A DNA stretch of 26,885 bases, taken from contig CAZQDP010000028.1 of NCBI GenBank assembly GCA_964592375.1, positions 1 through 26,885 on the forward strand, in the 5' to 3' direction. Numbering within the stretch: the stretch's first letter is position 1; each line of letters starts with the position of its first letter. Shown here one piece after another: positions 6,780 through 14,427 of the stretch. This stretch comes from CAZQDP01 sp964592375 (lineage in GTDB: Bacteria > Bacillota > Clostridia > RUG12999). Below the pieces are notes generated by a model. That model was not told where the DNA came from. It searched no databases and worked only from the letters and a program-made list of their open reading frames with translations. The position numbers were made by a program, and so were the translations under genes.

Positions 6780-7973
6780 ATGGCAAGTATAAAAGTGCTC
6801 ATTGAAAAATGCGTGGGCTGTAAATTATGTTTAGGTGCATGTCCTTTTGGAGCCATCAAAATGGAAGAGAAAAAGGCAGTGATACTTGATAATTGTACGA
6901 TGTGCGGCGCCTGCGTATCATCCTGTAAGGTGGCTGCCATTGATTTTCAAAAAGATGAAGTGGTCGTGGCCGATGATTTATCCACATATAAAGGAGTTTG
7001 GGTGTTCGGCGAGCAGAATAATTCTGCCCCCGCCGGCGTTGCTTTTGAGCTTTTAGGCGAAGGAAGAAAGCTTGCAGATAAGCTCGGTGTGGAATTATCC
7101 TGCGTTCTTTTTGGTGAAAATATCGGGGAGGCTGCAAAAACGCTCATCGCAGGCGGCGCTGATAAAGTGTATGTGGTAGATCACCCTTCTTTAAAAAACT
7201 ACAATGATGAAATTTATGCAGACCTTTTTGTTCAGATTATCAAGGAATATAAACCGGAGATTGTGCTCATCGGGGCAACAACCTATGGTCGTTCGCTGGC
7301 TCCCAGAGTGTCCTCCAGGCTAAACACAGGGCTCACTGCGGATTGCACTGAACTTGAAATTGATGATGAAAAGGGAATACTTCTGCAAACAAGACCGGCC
7401 TTTGGCGGAAATCTAATGGCAACGATTATTTGTCCCAATCACAGACCACAAATGTCTACCGTAAGACCGAAGGTAATGAAAGCCCTTGAACCGGATGATG
7501 CAAGAACAGGTGAAATCATAGCGCCAAATGTCAAAATGCCAACGGATGTGAAGGTCATTGTATCCAGCGTTGTATCCTCTGTTTGCGAGATGGTGAACCT
7601 TGCAGAGGCTGATATCATCGTCTCTGCCGGAAGAGGAATTGGAGATCCTAAAAATTTGGCACTTATTGAAGAGCTTGCAAAGGTTCTCGGTGGCGCTGTT
7701 GGTGCTTCCCGCGCCGTGGTAGATGCAGAATGGATTGCATATAACCATCAGGTAGGCCAGACCGGCAAAACAGTGGGGCCAAAAGTGTATTTTGCATGCG
7801 GCATTTCGGGTGCCGTTCAGCATTTGGCCGGAATGTCTTCATCCGATACGATTATTGCAATTAACAAAAATCCCGAGGCACCAATCTTTAAGGTTGCCAG
7901 CTTTGGTATTGTAGGCGATGTGCTTGAAGTCGTTCCAGCTATGATTAAAGAATTTCAAGCGAAATTAGCATAG
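6780..7973 (+). CDS. etfA: EtfA with N-terminal two-cluster ferredoxin domain
   Basis: 397 aa, about 60 longer than plain EtfA. The extension (residues 1-55) is a bacterial-type ferredoxin with Cys11, 14, 17, 21 and Cys39, 42, 45, 49, each set spaced C-x2-C-x2-C-x3-C, predicting two [4Fe-4S] clusters. Then come the EtfA alpha/beta domain (about 70-260) and the C-terminal FAD domain with GASRAVVDAEWI, QVGQTGK (324-330) and GISGAVQH. This layout is known from CarE (caffeyl-CoA reductase) and LctC-type subunits of anaerobes that bifurcate electrons between NADH, ferredoxin and an acceptor. ATG at 6780 follows GGAGG. It is the last gene before the terminator at 7994. The fusion is native: the same frame runs through without a break. 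Confidence 0.95.
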   Translation: MASIKVLIEKCVGCKLCLGACPFGAIKMEEKKAVILDNCTMCGACVSSCKVAAIDFQKDEVVVADDLSTYKGVWVFGEQNNSAPAGVAFELLGEGRKLADKLGVELSCVLFGENIGEAAKTLIAGGADKVYVVDHPSLKNYNDEIYADLFVQIIKEYKPEIVLIGATTYGRSLAPRVSSRLNTGLTADCTELEIDDEKGILLQTRPAFGGNLMATIICPNHRPQMSTVRPKVMKALEPDDARTGEIIAPNVKMPTDVKVIVSSVVSSVCEMVNLAEADIIVSAGRGIGDPKNLALIEELAKVLGGAVGASRAVVDAEWIAYNHQVGQTGKTVGPKVYFACGISGAVQHLAGMSSSDTIIAINKNPEAPIFKVASFGIVGDVLEVVPAMIKEFQAKLA

Positions 7974-7993
7974 AAACTGTATTTTATATTTTT

Positions 7994-8042
7994 TGAGCTC
8001 ACTTAGGATGTTGTTTATATGCATCCTAAATGAGCTCATTTT
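7994..8042 (+). terminator. Terminator of the EtfBA unit
   Basis: 17-bp stem with one mismatch: 7994-8010 pairs with 8022-8038, 11-nt loop, followed by TTTT. It lies 20 bp past the etfA stop. On the minus strand the exit is A-rich, so it should not stop transcripts of the convergent gene at 8069 efficiently. Confidence 0.88.
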
Positions 8043-8068
8043 ACGTGCCAAAGGTTCATGCGAAGGAT

Positions 8069-10192
8069 TTATTCAATATGTCCTTCTGCTGAGCGAAGAA
8101 GCGCTTCATTTTTAGTAGCTACTTTTCCAATGGCGGAAAATATTTTAAAACCCGTTTTGAGGGCCGGCGAATTTTGCGAGATGATAAAGTGATCCACCAG
8201 TGGGCTATCTAGCAGCGGATCTTCAAAAAGACTGCCAAAGTCCATATGATCTCTTTCAAATAGTGCAAGTAGCGGCATGGTTATATTCTGCGCATCATAG
8301 GGAAGTAGCGCTTCTGCGAACATTTCCTTTTTTCCATAGCTATAAAATACATTTGCCACGGAAATAAACCGCTCGCCCGACATTTCAATATCATAATTAA
8401 AGCGATATGCCGCACAGTCATTGCTTAGCACGATGTTTTGCATAAAATGAAACACATGATTATCCGTCCGCTTATCGCACAGCTTGACAACCCCTTTTTT
8501 TCCAAATGCAAAAACATTGTTTCTAATGATGTTATCCCTGCCCTTGATATTGATGATATCCGTATTGGTGCGGTAGCAAAGATTGTTTTCTACCAATACA
8601 TGAGCTGTACCATCATCCAAATAGATTGCATTTGCACCATAAACGGCACAATTGATATCGTGAATGTGATTATTCGAAAGCACAGTTCCAATTTGGCACG
8701 ATAGCGTGTATATACCGCCCATATCACTTAAATACTCCTTGCCGATGTGGTGAATGTGATTGTATTCTATTCGGTTTTCATAAGAGGATCTTTCATGAAG
8801 GCTGTGACCCCAACCAACGCTGATGCCGGTATAAAATAAGTCATGGATATGATTATACGAAATCGTATTACAAGCGGAATACAGCAATAAAATTCCGACT
8901 GCACTGTGAAAAATCTTTCCTACATCATGAATGTGGCAATTGGAAACAGTATTTGAATGGGTTTTACGTGCATGCTCCTCGCAGGAATTTTCCCCGTTTA
9001 TTTTTATTCCTCCCGCACCTGCATCGGTTATTTCAACATTTTCCACCACAATACCGCTACAGCCATCTGAAACATCAATTCCGTACCAGCCGATATGCCA
9101 TATCTTGCAATTTCTAATGGTGCAGTTTTTTGCTCCTTCCAAGTAAATAACACCGGGAACATTGCGCGCGGCTTGACTGCAACCTGCCAAGGGTAGCCCG
9201 GCCTCATCCGCCTTCATGGGGTATGAAAGCCCGCCATGTCGCAGTTCAATTCCTTCTATCGTGATGTTATGAATAGTATCTCCTTCTTCGGGCCTACCCA
9301 CAAGCCTAATCAGCTGCACGATTGGAGCGGTAAATATTTGGGCAGTCTCTATGCTTTCATCAGGGAAAGGAATGTAGTAGATCACACCAATTGCCTTATC
9401 GAAATACCACTCCCCCGGCTCGGTGAGCGCTTCAAAAACATTTTCAACATAGTACATTGCATTTCCGCCGTTATGCGGCGGATGCGCACGACATGGCGCT
9501 GCCTGGGTATATTTTGAAAACGTGACCACACTGTTTTTTATGTCAATATTTTTTATAGGAAGCCTTTCCTCCACCCAAAAGTGTAGCATAACCACTTCAA
9601 TGTCACTGATATTTTTCCATTCTTGCAGGTCTTTTTCATAAAAACCAAATGTGTTTGTGTGAACAGCCCAGCGGAGGTCTTCCTTTTTGCAAAGTGGATC
9701 GCGAACGGTGTAAAAGCCTGATTTTGGCAGTCGCGGCCGTGCGGCACGCCTCCCATTTACAAACAACTGTAAAATTTCTGTCTGGGCGCCAAAAGATGCG
9801 GGAAGCTTGGCGCACCATGCCGCTTTTCCGCTCACATGGCAAGGCTGCCAGCCTTCTATTTTTTTACCGCCGTCAACCACCGCTTTTTGTGCATTGCAAG
9901 ACTTAATAGTAAGCGCCGCCCCGATATCCCGGCCAATTTCAATCGGCTCTTCAATGTAGTATATGCCGTCATCCAGCCAGATAACAAAATTTTTCGTGCA
10001 ATCGCCTACGGTAGAATTTTCAAGCCCTAAAGAGAGCGCATACACCTTTTCAATTGCCGCATCAATTGTCAAAAGCGGCCCATCCTCGTTGCCAACATGC
10101 AACAAAGAAAAGCCGCTCCACGCGTTATTTCCCTTGGGAGAAACATAAATATGGATGGTATCCGCCACGAAGTCTGCTTCATTGTTTCGCAT
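8069..10192 (-). CDS. Right-handed parallel beta-helix protein, possible glycoside hydrolase
   Basis: 707 aa. The opening IHIYVSPKGNNAWSG, followed by GPLLTIDAAIEKV and WLDDGIYYIEEPIEIG, is the typical cap of beta-helix proteins related to pectate lyases and to families such as GH141. The middle (about residues 300-600) has repeated strands with N-H-I-H/I-R-N-N motifs (CHIHDVG, NHIHDL, NHIHHIG, NHIHDIN, NNLCYRT, NNVFAFG), the regular coils of the helix. No signal peptide is visible, so it probably acts inside the cell on imported oligosaccharides. Start: the ATG at 10192 has GAGGA 6 nt upstream; the ATG at 10198 abuts that site and is too close. The gene has its own promoter 36 bp upstream and lies downstream of galT on the same strand. 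The exact enzyme class cannot be called by eye. Confidence 0.8.
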   Translation of the reverse strand: MRNNEADFVADTIHIYVSPKGNNAWSGFSLLHVGNEDGPLLTIDAAIEKVYALSLGLENSTVGDCTKNFVIWLDDGIYYIEEPIEIGRDIGAALTIKSCNAQKAVVDGGKKIEGWQPCHVSGKAAWCAKLPASFGAQTEILQLFVNGRRAARPRLPKSGFYTVRDPLCKKEDLRWAVHTNTFGFYEKDLQEWKNISDIEVVMLHFWVEERLPIKNIDIKNSVVTFSKYTQAAPCRAHPPHNGGNAMYYVENVFEALTEPGEWYFDKAIGVIYYIPFPDESIETAQIFTAPIVQLIRLVGRPEEGDTIHNITIEGIELRHGGLSYPMKADEAGLPLAGCSQAARNVPGVIYLEGAKNCTIRNCKIWHIGWYGIDVSDGCSGIVVENVEITDAGAGGIKINGENSCEEHARKTHSNTVSNCHIHDVGKIFHSAVGILLLYSACNTISYNHIHDLFYTGISVGWGHSLHERSSYENRIEYNHIHHIGKEYLSDMGGIYTLSCQIGTVLSNNHIHDINCAVYGANAIYLDDGTAHVLVENNLCYRTNTDIINIKGRDNIIRNNVFAFGKKGVVKLCDKRTDNHVFHFMQNIVLSNDCAAYRFNYDIEMSGERFISVANVFYSYGKKEMFAEALLPYDAQNITMPLLALFERDHMDFGSLFEDPLLDSPLVDHFIISQNSPALKTGFKIFSAIGKVATKNEALLRSAEGHIE

Positions 10193-10227
10193 CGTCATTC
10201 CTCATTTCGATTACTCATTTTAATCAT

Positions 10228-10256
10228 ACTATACAGCGGCAACCAAAAAAAGTCAA
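10228..10256 (-). promoter_or_regulatory. Promoter of the beta-helix gene
   Basis: Minus strand TTGACT (10256-10251), 17-bp spacer, TATAGT (10233-10228), in the 91-bp gap after galT. The gene can therefore be transcribed independently of galT. Confidence 0.65.
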
Positions 10257-10283
10257 GTGTAAATATGTCAATGAAGAAAATTG

Positions 10284-11258
10284 TTATTTTTCATGACGGA
10301 TAAATTTTTCATACGCCGCTCTTAGCTCCTGCGCTTTTTCCTCCGGAGCGGTAGGGTTGCAATGTGCCCATGCACCTGTTTCACTGGAGGCATTGAATTT
10401 CTGCTTGTCCCGGCTTCGCATGGGCGGATAGAATTCAATGTGAAAATGATAATACATGCCGGTATCGATATCGTTTACCGGGCATTGATGCAGGCACATC
10501 ATATATGGAAAGGAATAGTCAAACAAAGCGTCCAGCATGCCGGCAGTATTTTTCAGCATCATCGCCAAACTGTCCTTCTCTTTGGCAGTCAGCGCGATAA
10601 TGCTTGGCAAATGGCGCTTGCTGATGATATAAACGCCATAAGGATATTCAGTAAAAAAGGGCAGAATGCAGGTAAAATCTTCATTTTCAAAAATAACTCT
10701 TTTTTCTACAGAAGTCTCCTCTTTTTCGATATCGCAAATGAGGCAGCTGCCTTTTGCCTCGTAATGTGCTTTGCAAAGCGAAAGTTCCCTGGCAATTTTT
10801 TGGGGAATTATACTGTAGCCATATATTTGCCCATGAGGATGTGGCATGGTTACGCCCACCGGCTCACCCTTATTTTCAAAAATGAGAATATATTTGATAT
10901 TGGTGTCCTCGCTCATCTTCTTGTATCTATCAACCCAAAGGTCAATGAGCTCTCGGATATGCGAGGGATAAAGCTGTGCCAATGTTGTGGTATGCTCCGG
11001 TGAGTACAGAATGACCTCGCATTTTCCATATGCCGGGCGAGTGAGATAAAAATCCGTTGCCACATCATCCTCAGACGGTGGGTTTTGGGATAGTGCAGGA
11101 AAATCATTGTCATATGGAAGCACCGTGTAATGCTCCGGAACCTTGCCGCTTCCAGGGCAAAATGGACACCAGCCTTCGGGCATCTGTGGCCTGTCTTGAC
11201 GATGGGATGCAATCATAATCCAGTCACCTAAAAGTGGATTGTATCGAAGTTCTGCCAT
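10284..11258 (-). CDS. galT: Galactose-1-phosphate uridylyltransferase
   Basis: 324 aa. It exchanges UMP between UDP-glucose and galactose-1-phosphate in the Leloir pathway. Visible: RYNPLLGDWIMIASHRQDRP at the N-terminus, the metal-site CPFC (31-34), the catalytic HPHGQ (140-144, the first His pair flanking the uridylylated residue) and the C-terminal YYHFHIEFYPPMRS, a second family hallmark. ATG at 11258 has GGAGGAG upstream; the reading frame stays open further upstream (to 11396) but that stretch reads as non-protein and overlaps the araC promoter. It is divergent from an AraC-type gene and followed by the beta-helix gene. galK and galE are not in the window, so its partners lie elsewhere. 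Confidence 0.93.
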   Translation of the reverse strand: MAELRYNPLLGDWIMIASHRQDRPQMPEGWCPFCPGSGKVPEHYTVLPYDNDFPALSQNPPSEDDVATDFYLTRPAYGKCEVILYSPEHTTTLAQLYPSHIRELIDLWVDRYKKMSEDTNIKYILIFENKGEPVGVTMPHPHGQIYGYSIIPQKIARELSLCKAHYEAKGSCLICDIEKEETSVEKRVIFENEDFTCILPFFTEYPYGVYIISKRHLPSIIALTAKEKDSLAMMLKNTAGMLDALFDYSFPYMMCLHQCPVNDIDTGMYYHFHIEFYPPMRSRDKQKFNASSETGAWAHCNPTAPEEKAQELRAAYEKFIRHEK

Positions 11259-11319
11259 CTTCTCTCCTCCTTTTTTTATAATAGTACCATAAATAAAAAA
11301 GAAAGTACATTGATTGATG

Positions 11320-11349
11320 TTGCAAAAACATGGATAAATGTTGTATAAT
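11320..11349 (+). promoter_or_regulatory. Promoter of the araC-type gene
   Basis: TTGCAA (11320-11325), 18-bp spacer, consensus TATAAT (11344-11349), about 46 bp before the start codon. The 136-bp divergent gap must also hold the galT promoter; an AT-rich TATTAT-like -10 lies near 11278-11285 on the minus strand, without a clear -35. Confidence 0.65.
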
Positions 11350-11394
11350 ATAGTATAGGCTTGAAAGAAAACGCAAGAGGAAAAGAGGATCGGC

Positions 11395-12207
11395 ATGATG
11401 AAAATTGTACTGGAGGATCACGAGAGTCCTTTATATGTATGCAAATACGGCAACGAGCAGTGCCAGCCCCTGCATCGGTTTGGGCCGTCGGTCAAAGAAC
11501 ATTATTTAATTCATTATGTGCATAGTGGAAAAGGAAGGCTTGTTGTAGGCAAAGAGGAATATCAGCTAAAGAAGTCCGATGCCTTTTTCATTGCACCCAA
11601 TATCATTTGTCTATATGAAGCAGATGAAAAGGAGCCATGGAACTATTCGTGGGTAGGATTTAAGGGAGCCGCGGCAGGGGAATACCTTGAAAAAGCAGGG
11701 TTTTTAGCTCAGGAGCCGGTACTTAGTGGAGGCAGGAGCGGCATGCTCCTGGATTTTTTAAACCAGCTGAGGCAAATCAATCCCATGACAGATTATGCAG
11801 AGCCGCGGCTTACGGGCCTGCTGTATGTATTTTTGTCCCATTTAATGGAGCTAAAGCAGGGGGCACTTCGAAGTGCGCAGAGGTACATTCCTTCTGTGGT
11901 TGCCTATATACGCAGCAATTATGAAAGGAAAATCACGGTGAGAGAATTAGCGGATTTTGCAGGGCTAAACAGAAGCTATCTGTACTCCTTATTTAAAAAG
12001 CAAATGGGAGTTTCTCCGCAGGAATATTTGCAAATCTTCCGAATTGAAAAAGCGGCTGCCCTCATGAAGGACAGCCGACTATTACTGGGTGATATTGCAA
12101 GGTCGGTAGGTTTTGAAGATGCCTTGCATTTCTCGAAGATATTTAAAAAAATCAAAGGATTATGTCCTCGTCAATACCGAACGATGGCGGAAAAAGAAAA
12201 GGGGTAA
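11395..12207 (+). CDS. AraC/XylS-family transcriptional regulator
   Basis: 270 aa. The N-terminal cupin-like sensor (about residues 30-95, HYVHSGKGRLVVGKEEYQ, then KKSDAFFIAPN) is followed by a C-terminal double helix-turn-helix (about 170-265): ITVRELADFAGLNRSYLYSL and LGDIARSVGFEDALHFSKIF, ending FKKIKGLCPRQYR, the family signature. Such proteins usually bind a sugar or glycoside and activate nearby catabolic genes. Here the divergent galT and the beta-helix protein are the natural targets. Two adjacent ATGs (11395 and 11398) are possible starts behind AAGAGGA. It converges with the parC-like gene with an 8-bp gap. Confidence 0.93.
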   Translation: MMKIVLEDHESPLYVCKYGNEQCQPLHRFGPSVKEHYLIHYVHSGKGRLVVGKEEYQLKKSDAFFIAPNIICLYEADEKEPWNYSWVGFKGAAAGEYLEKAGFLAQEPVLSGGRSGMLLDFLNQLRQINPMTDYAEPRLTGLLYVFLSHLMELKQGALRSAQRYIPSVVAYIRSNYERKITVRELADFAGLNRSYLYSLFKKQMGVSPQEYLQIFRIEKAAALMKDSRLLLGDIARSVGFEDALHFSKIFKKIKGLCPRQYRTMAEKEKG

Positions 12208-12215
12208 AAGAACCC

Positions 12216-14408
12216 TTATTCCTGCTCCTCATCCGTGAATAAGTTTAGCTGCACCGGGGCATCTTCCCCTTTGGGTTTTTGACCTGCATTGGGAATGGTG
12301 CGCACCTTGTAGGCACTGCTCTGTGCAAGTGCGGCTTTTGCCACCGTTTGCATACTGGCAAGAAACTTATCCCGCTTTGCTTTATAGACCTGAACACCTA
12401 GCGTGCCACGGGAGGCTTTTAGACTAATAAGCTGGGTATCACATACCATAATATGATTGCCGCGGCTGATGAGCACAATATCCTGCTCCTCTAAAAGATG
12501 CAGTATACTAACAACGGGCACAGCAGAGGAATATGCCCCGGTTAGCCGCTTGCGATTGGTTTTGGTTGCATAGCTTTCCATGGGAACCTTGGCAACTTTG
12601 CCATTTTCAAAAGCAAAGAGCATGAAACCAGAATAATCCTTGGTGGAAGTCATATAAATAATCTTTTCATCCGGTGCTAAGTCCAGAAGATTGGGAAGAT
12701 AATCACCCAAAGCACTCGCCTTGCAGTCGGGCAACTCATGGATTTTCATCTTATATACCTGGCTTTTATCCGAAAATAGCAGAACATCATCCTTGTTGGA
12801 CGCCTCCAGCTCGCAAATCATTTCATCCCCCGGCTTTAATTTCTGCTCGGAAGCGCCTCGCAAGGAAACCAACGAAATCTTCTTCATGTAATTGTCCTTT
12901 GTCATAAACAGGCGCAAGCTGTAATCCTCAATTAAGTGTTCATCGGAAAATGCTTCAATATGTTCCTGGTCAATAATGGTGGTTCTTCTGTCCTTCCCAT
13001 GTTTTTTGGCAATGGCCGTCAGTTCCCCAATCATCACCTTTTTCATTTCGCGAGGGCTCTGCAGTACTTTTTCAATGCGTTCAATATCCAATAAAAGCCC
13101 ATCAATTTCGGCAAGACGTTTTATAATGTATTCTTCATTTAAATTACGCAGCTTAATTTCTGCCACATATTCCGCTTGCACCATATCAATGCCAAAGCCA
13201 TCCATCAAATTGGGGATAACCTGATCCTCTTGCTTGGTATGGCGGATAATGGCGATGGCCTTATCAATATCCAAAAGAATTTTTTTCAGTGCATTTAAAA
13301 GATGCAGGCGGCTTTCTTTTTCCGCTTTTTCATACAGCAAGCTACTGCGAACACATTCCATGCGGAATTTACACCACTGCTCAATAATTGCGCGAATGCC
13401 AAGCACAACGGGACGCTGTTCGATGAGAATATTAAAATTACAGCCGAAGCTGTCTTCCAGTGGGGTGTATCGGTACAGTTTGTTCATGATCTGATCTGGA
13501 TCGGCACTTTTGCGAATATCAATGGTGATTTTCAGGCCATTGATATCTGTTTCATCGCGAATATCGGTAATATCCTTGATTTTATTGCCACGGATGAGCT
13601 CGATAATTTTATCAATAATACTCTCTGCCGTGGTGGTATACGGAATTTCATAAATTTCAATGCAGGAGACTTTTTTATCATATCGATATTTGGCACGCAC
13701 CTTAAAGCTTCCGCGCCCTGTTTCAAAAATGCTTTGCATATCCTGCTGTTTGTAAATCAGCTCGCCACCGGTAGAAAAATCCGGTGCCTTGATATATGAA
13801 AGAAGATCTGCTTCTTCATCCTTCAAATAAGCACAGGTCGCCTCACATACCTCTCTTAAATTAAAGCTGCAAATATTACTGGCCATGCCCACTGCAATCC
13901 CTTGATTGGGATTGACCAGTATGGTGGGATATGCCACCGGAAGCAGCATGGGTTCCTTGGTGGTGCCATCGTAATTGTCCATAAAGCTGACGGTATTTTT
14001 ATCAATATCGCGAAACACCTCGGAGCAGATGGCATCCAATTTCACCTCGGTATATCGAGAGGCGGCATAGGCCATATCCCTGGAATACTGCTTTCCGAAG
14101 TTTCCCTTAGAGTCTACAAAAGGATGAAGCAATGCCTCGTTTCCACGGGTGAGGCGAACCATGGTTTCATAAATGGCACCCTCTCCATGGGGATTGAGTT
14201 TCATGGTCTGCCCGACTACATTGGCCGACTTTGTGCGAGCACCCGATAAAAGCCCCATTTTGTACATGGTATAGAGTAGTTTTCGGTGAGATGGCTTAAA
14301 ACCGTCAATTTCAGGAATTGCACGCGAAATAATAACGCTCATGGCGTAGGGCATATAATTGGTTTCGAGGGTAGAGCAAATTGGCCTCTTTAGTATATTG
14401 TCCGCCAA
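12216..14408 (-). CDS. parC: Type IIA topoisomerase subunit A (ParC-like)
   Basis: 730 aa DNA-breaking subunit. The active-site Tyr119 lies in AYAASRYTEVKL; the winged-helix core starts at RPICSTLETNYMPYAMSVI. The C-terminal part (about 490-690) has the repeated strands of the beta-pinwheel domain. The QRRGGKG GyrA-box is absent, which favours a topoisomerase IV-type enzyme over gyrase. The quinolone positions equivalent to E. coli GyrA Ser83 and Asp87 are Gly77 and Glu81. The extreme C-terminus reads APVQLNLFTDEEQE; QLNLF (720-724, bases 12237-12251) matches the bacterial sliding-clamp binding consensus QL[SD]LF. TTG start at 14408, with AAGGAAGG upstream, gives MADNILKRP. It sits 19 bp after parE in one operon. 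The sequence is divergent, as in the second IIA pair of many Clostridia. Confidence 0.92.
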   Translation of the reverse strand: MADNILKRPICSTLETNYMPYAMSVIISRAIPEIDGFKPSHRKLLYTMYKMGLLSGARTKSANVVGQTMKLNPHGEGAIYETMVRLTRGNEALLHPFVDSKGNFGKQYSRDMAYAASRYTEVKLDAICSEVFRDIDKNTVSFMDNYDGTTKEPMLLPVAYPTILVNPNQGIAVGMASNICSFNLREVCEATCAYLKDEEADLLSYIKAPDFSTGGELIYKQQDMQSIFETGRGSFKVRAKYRYDKKVSCIEIYEIPYTTTAESIIDKIIELIRGNKIKDITDIRDETDINGLKITIDIRKSADPDQIMNKLYRYTPLEDSFGCNFNILIEQRPVVLGIRAIIEQWCKFRMECVRSSLLYEKAEKESRLHLLNALKKILLDIDKAIAIIRHTKQEDQVIPNLMDGFGIDMVQAEYVAEIKLRNLNEEYIIKRLAEIDGLLLDIERIEKVLQSPREMKKVMIGELTAIAKKHGKDRRTTIIDQEHIEAFSDEHLIEDYSLRLFMTKDNYMKKISLVSLRGASEQKLKPGDEMICELEASNKDDVLLFSDKSQVYKMKIHELPDCKASALGDYLPNLLDLAPDEKIIYMTSTKDYSGFMLFAFENGKVAKVPMESYATKTNRKRLTGAYSSAVPVVSILHLLEEQDIVLISRGNHIMVCDTQLISLKASRGTLGVQVYKAKRDKFLASMQTVAKAALAQSSAYKVRTIPNAGQKPKGEDAPVQLNLFTDEEQE

Positions 14409-14427
14409 AGACGATCCTTCCTTTCGG

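Noticed and set aside
7994..8042. Bidirectional terminator shared by etfA and the beta-helix gene
   Set aside because: On the minus strand the hairpin is followed by A-rich, not U-rich, sequence, so it should work only for the plus-strand unit.
12190..12220. Short AAGGG/CCCTT hairpin between the araC-type gene and parC as a terminator
   Set aside because: Only a 5-bp stem with a weak T-run, overlapping both gene ends; not enough to call.
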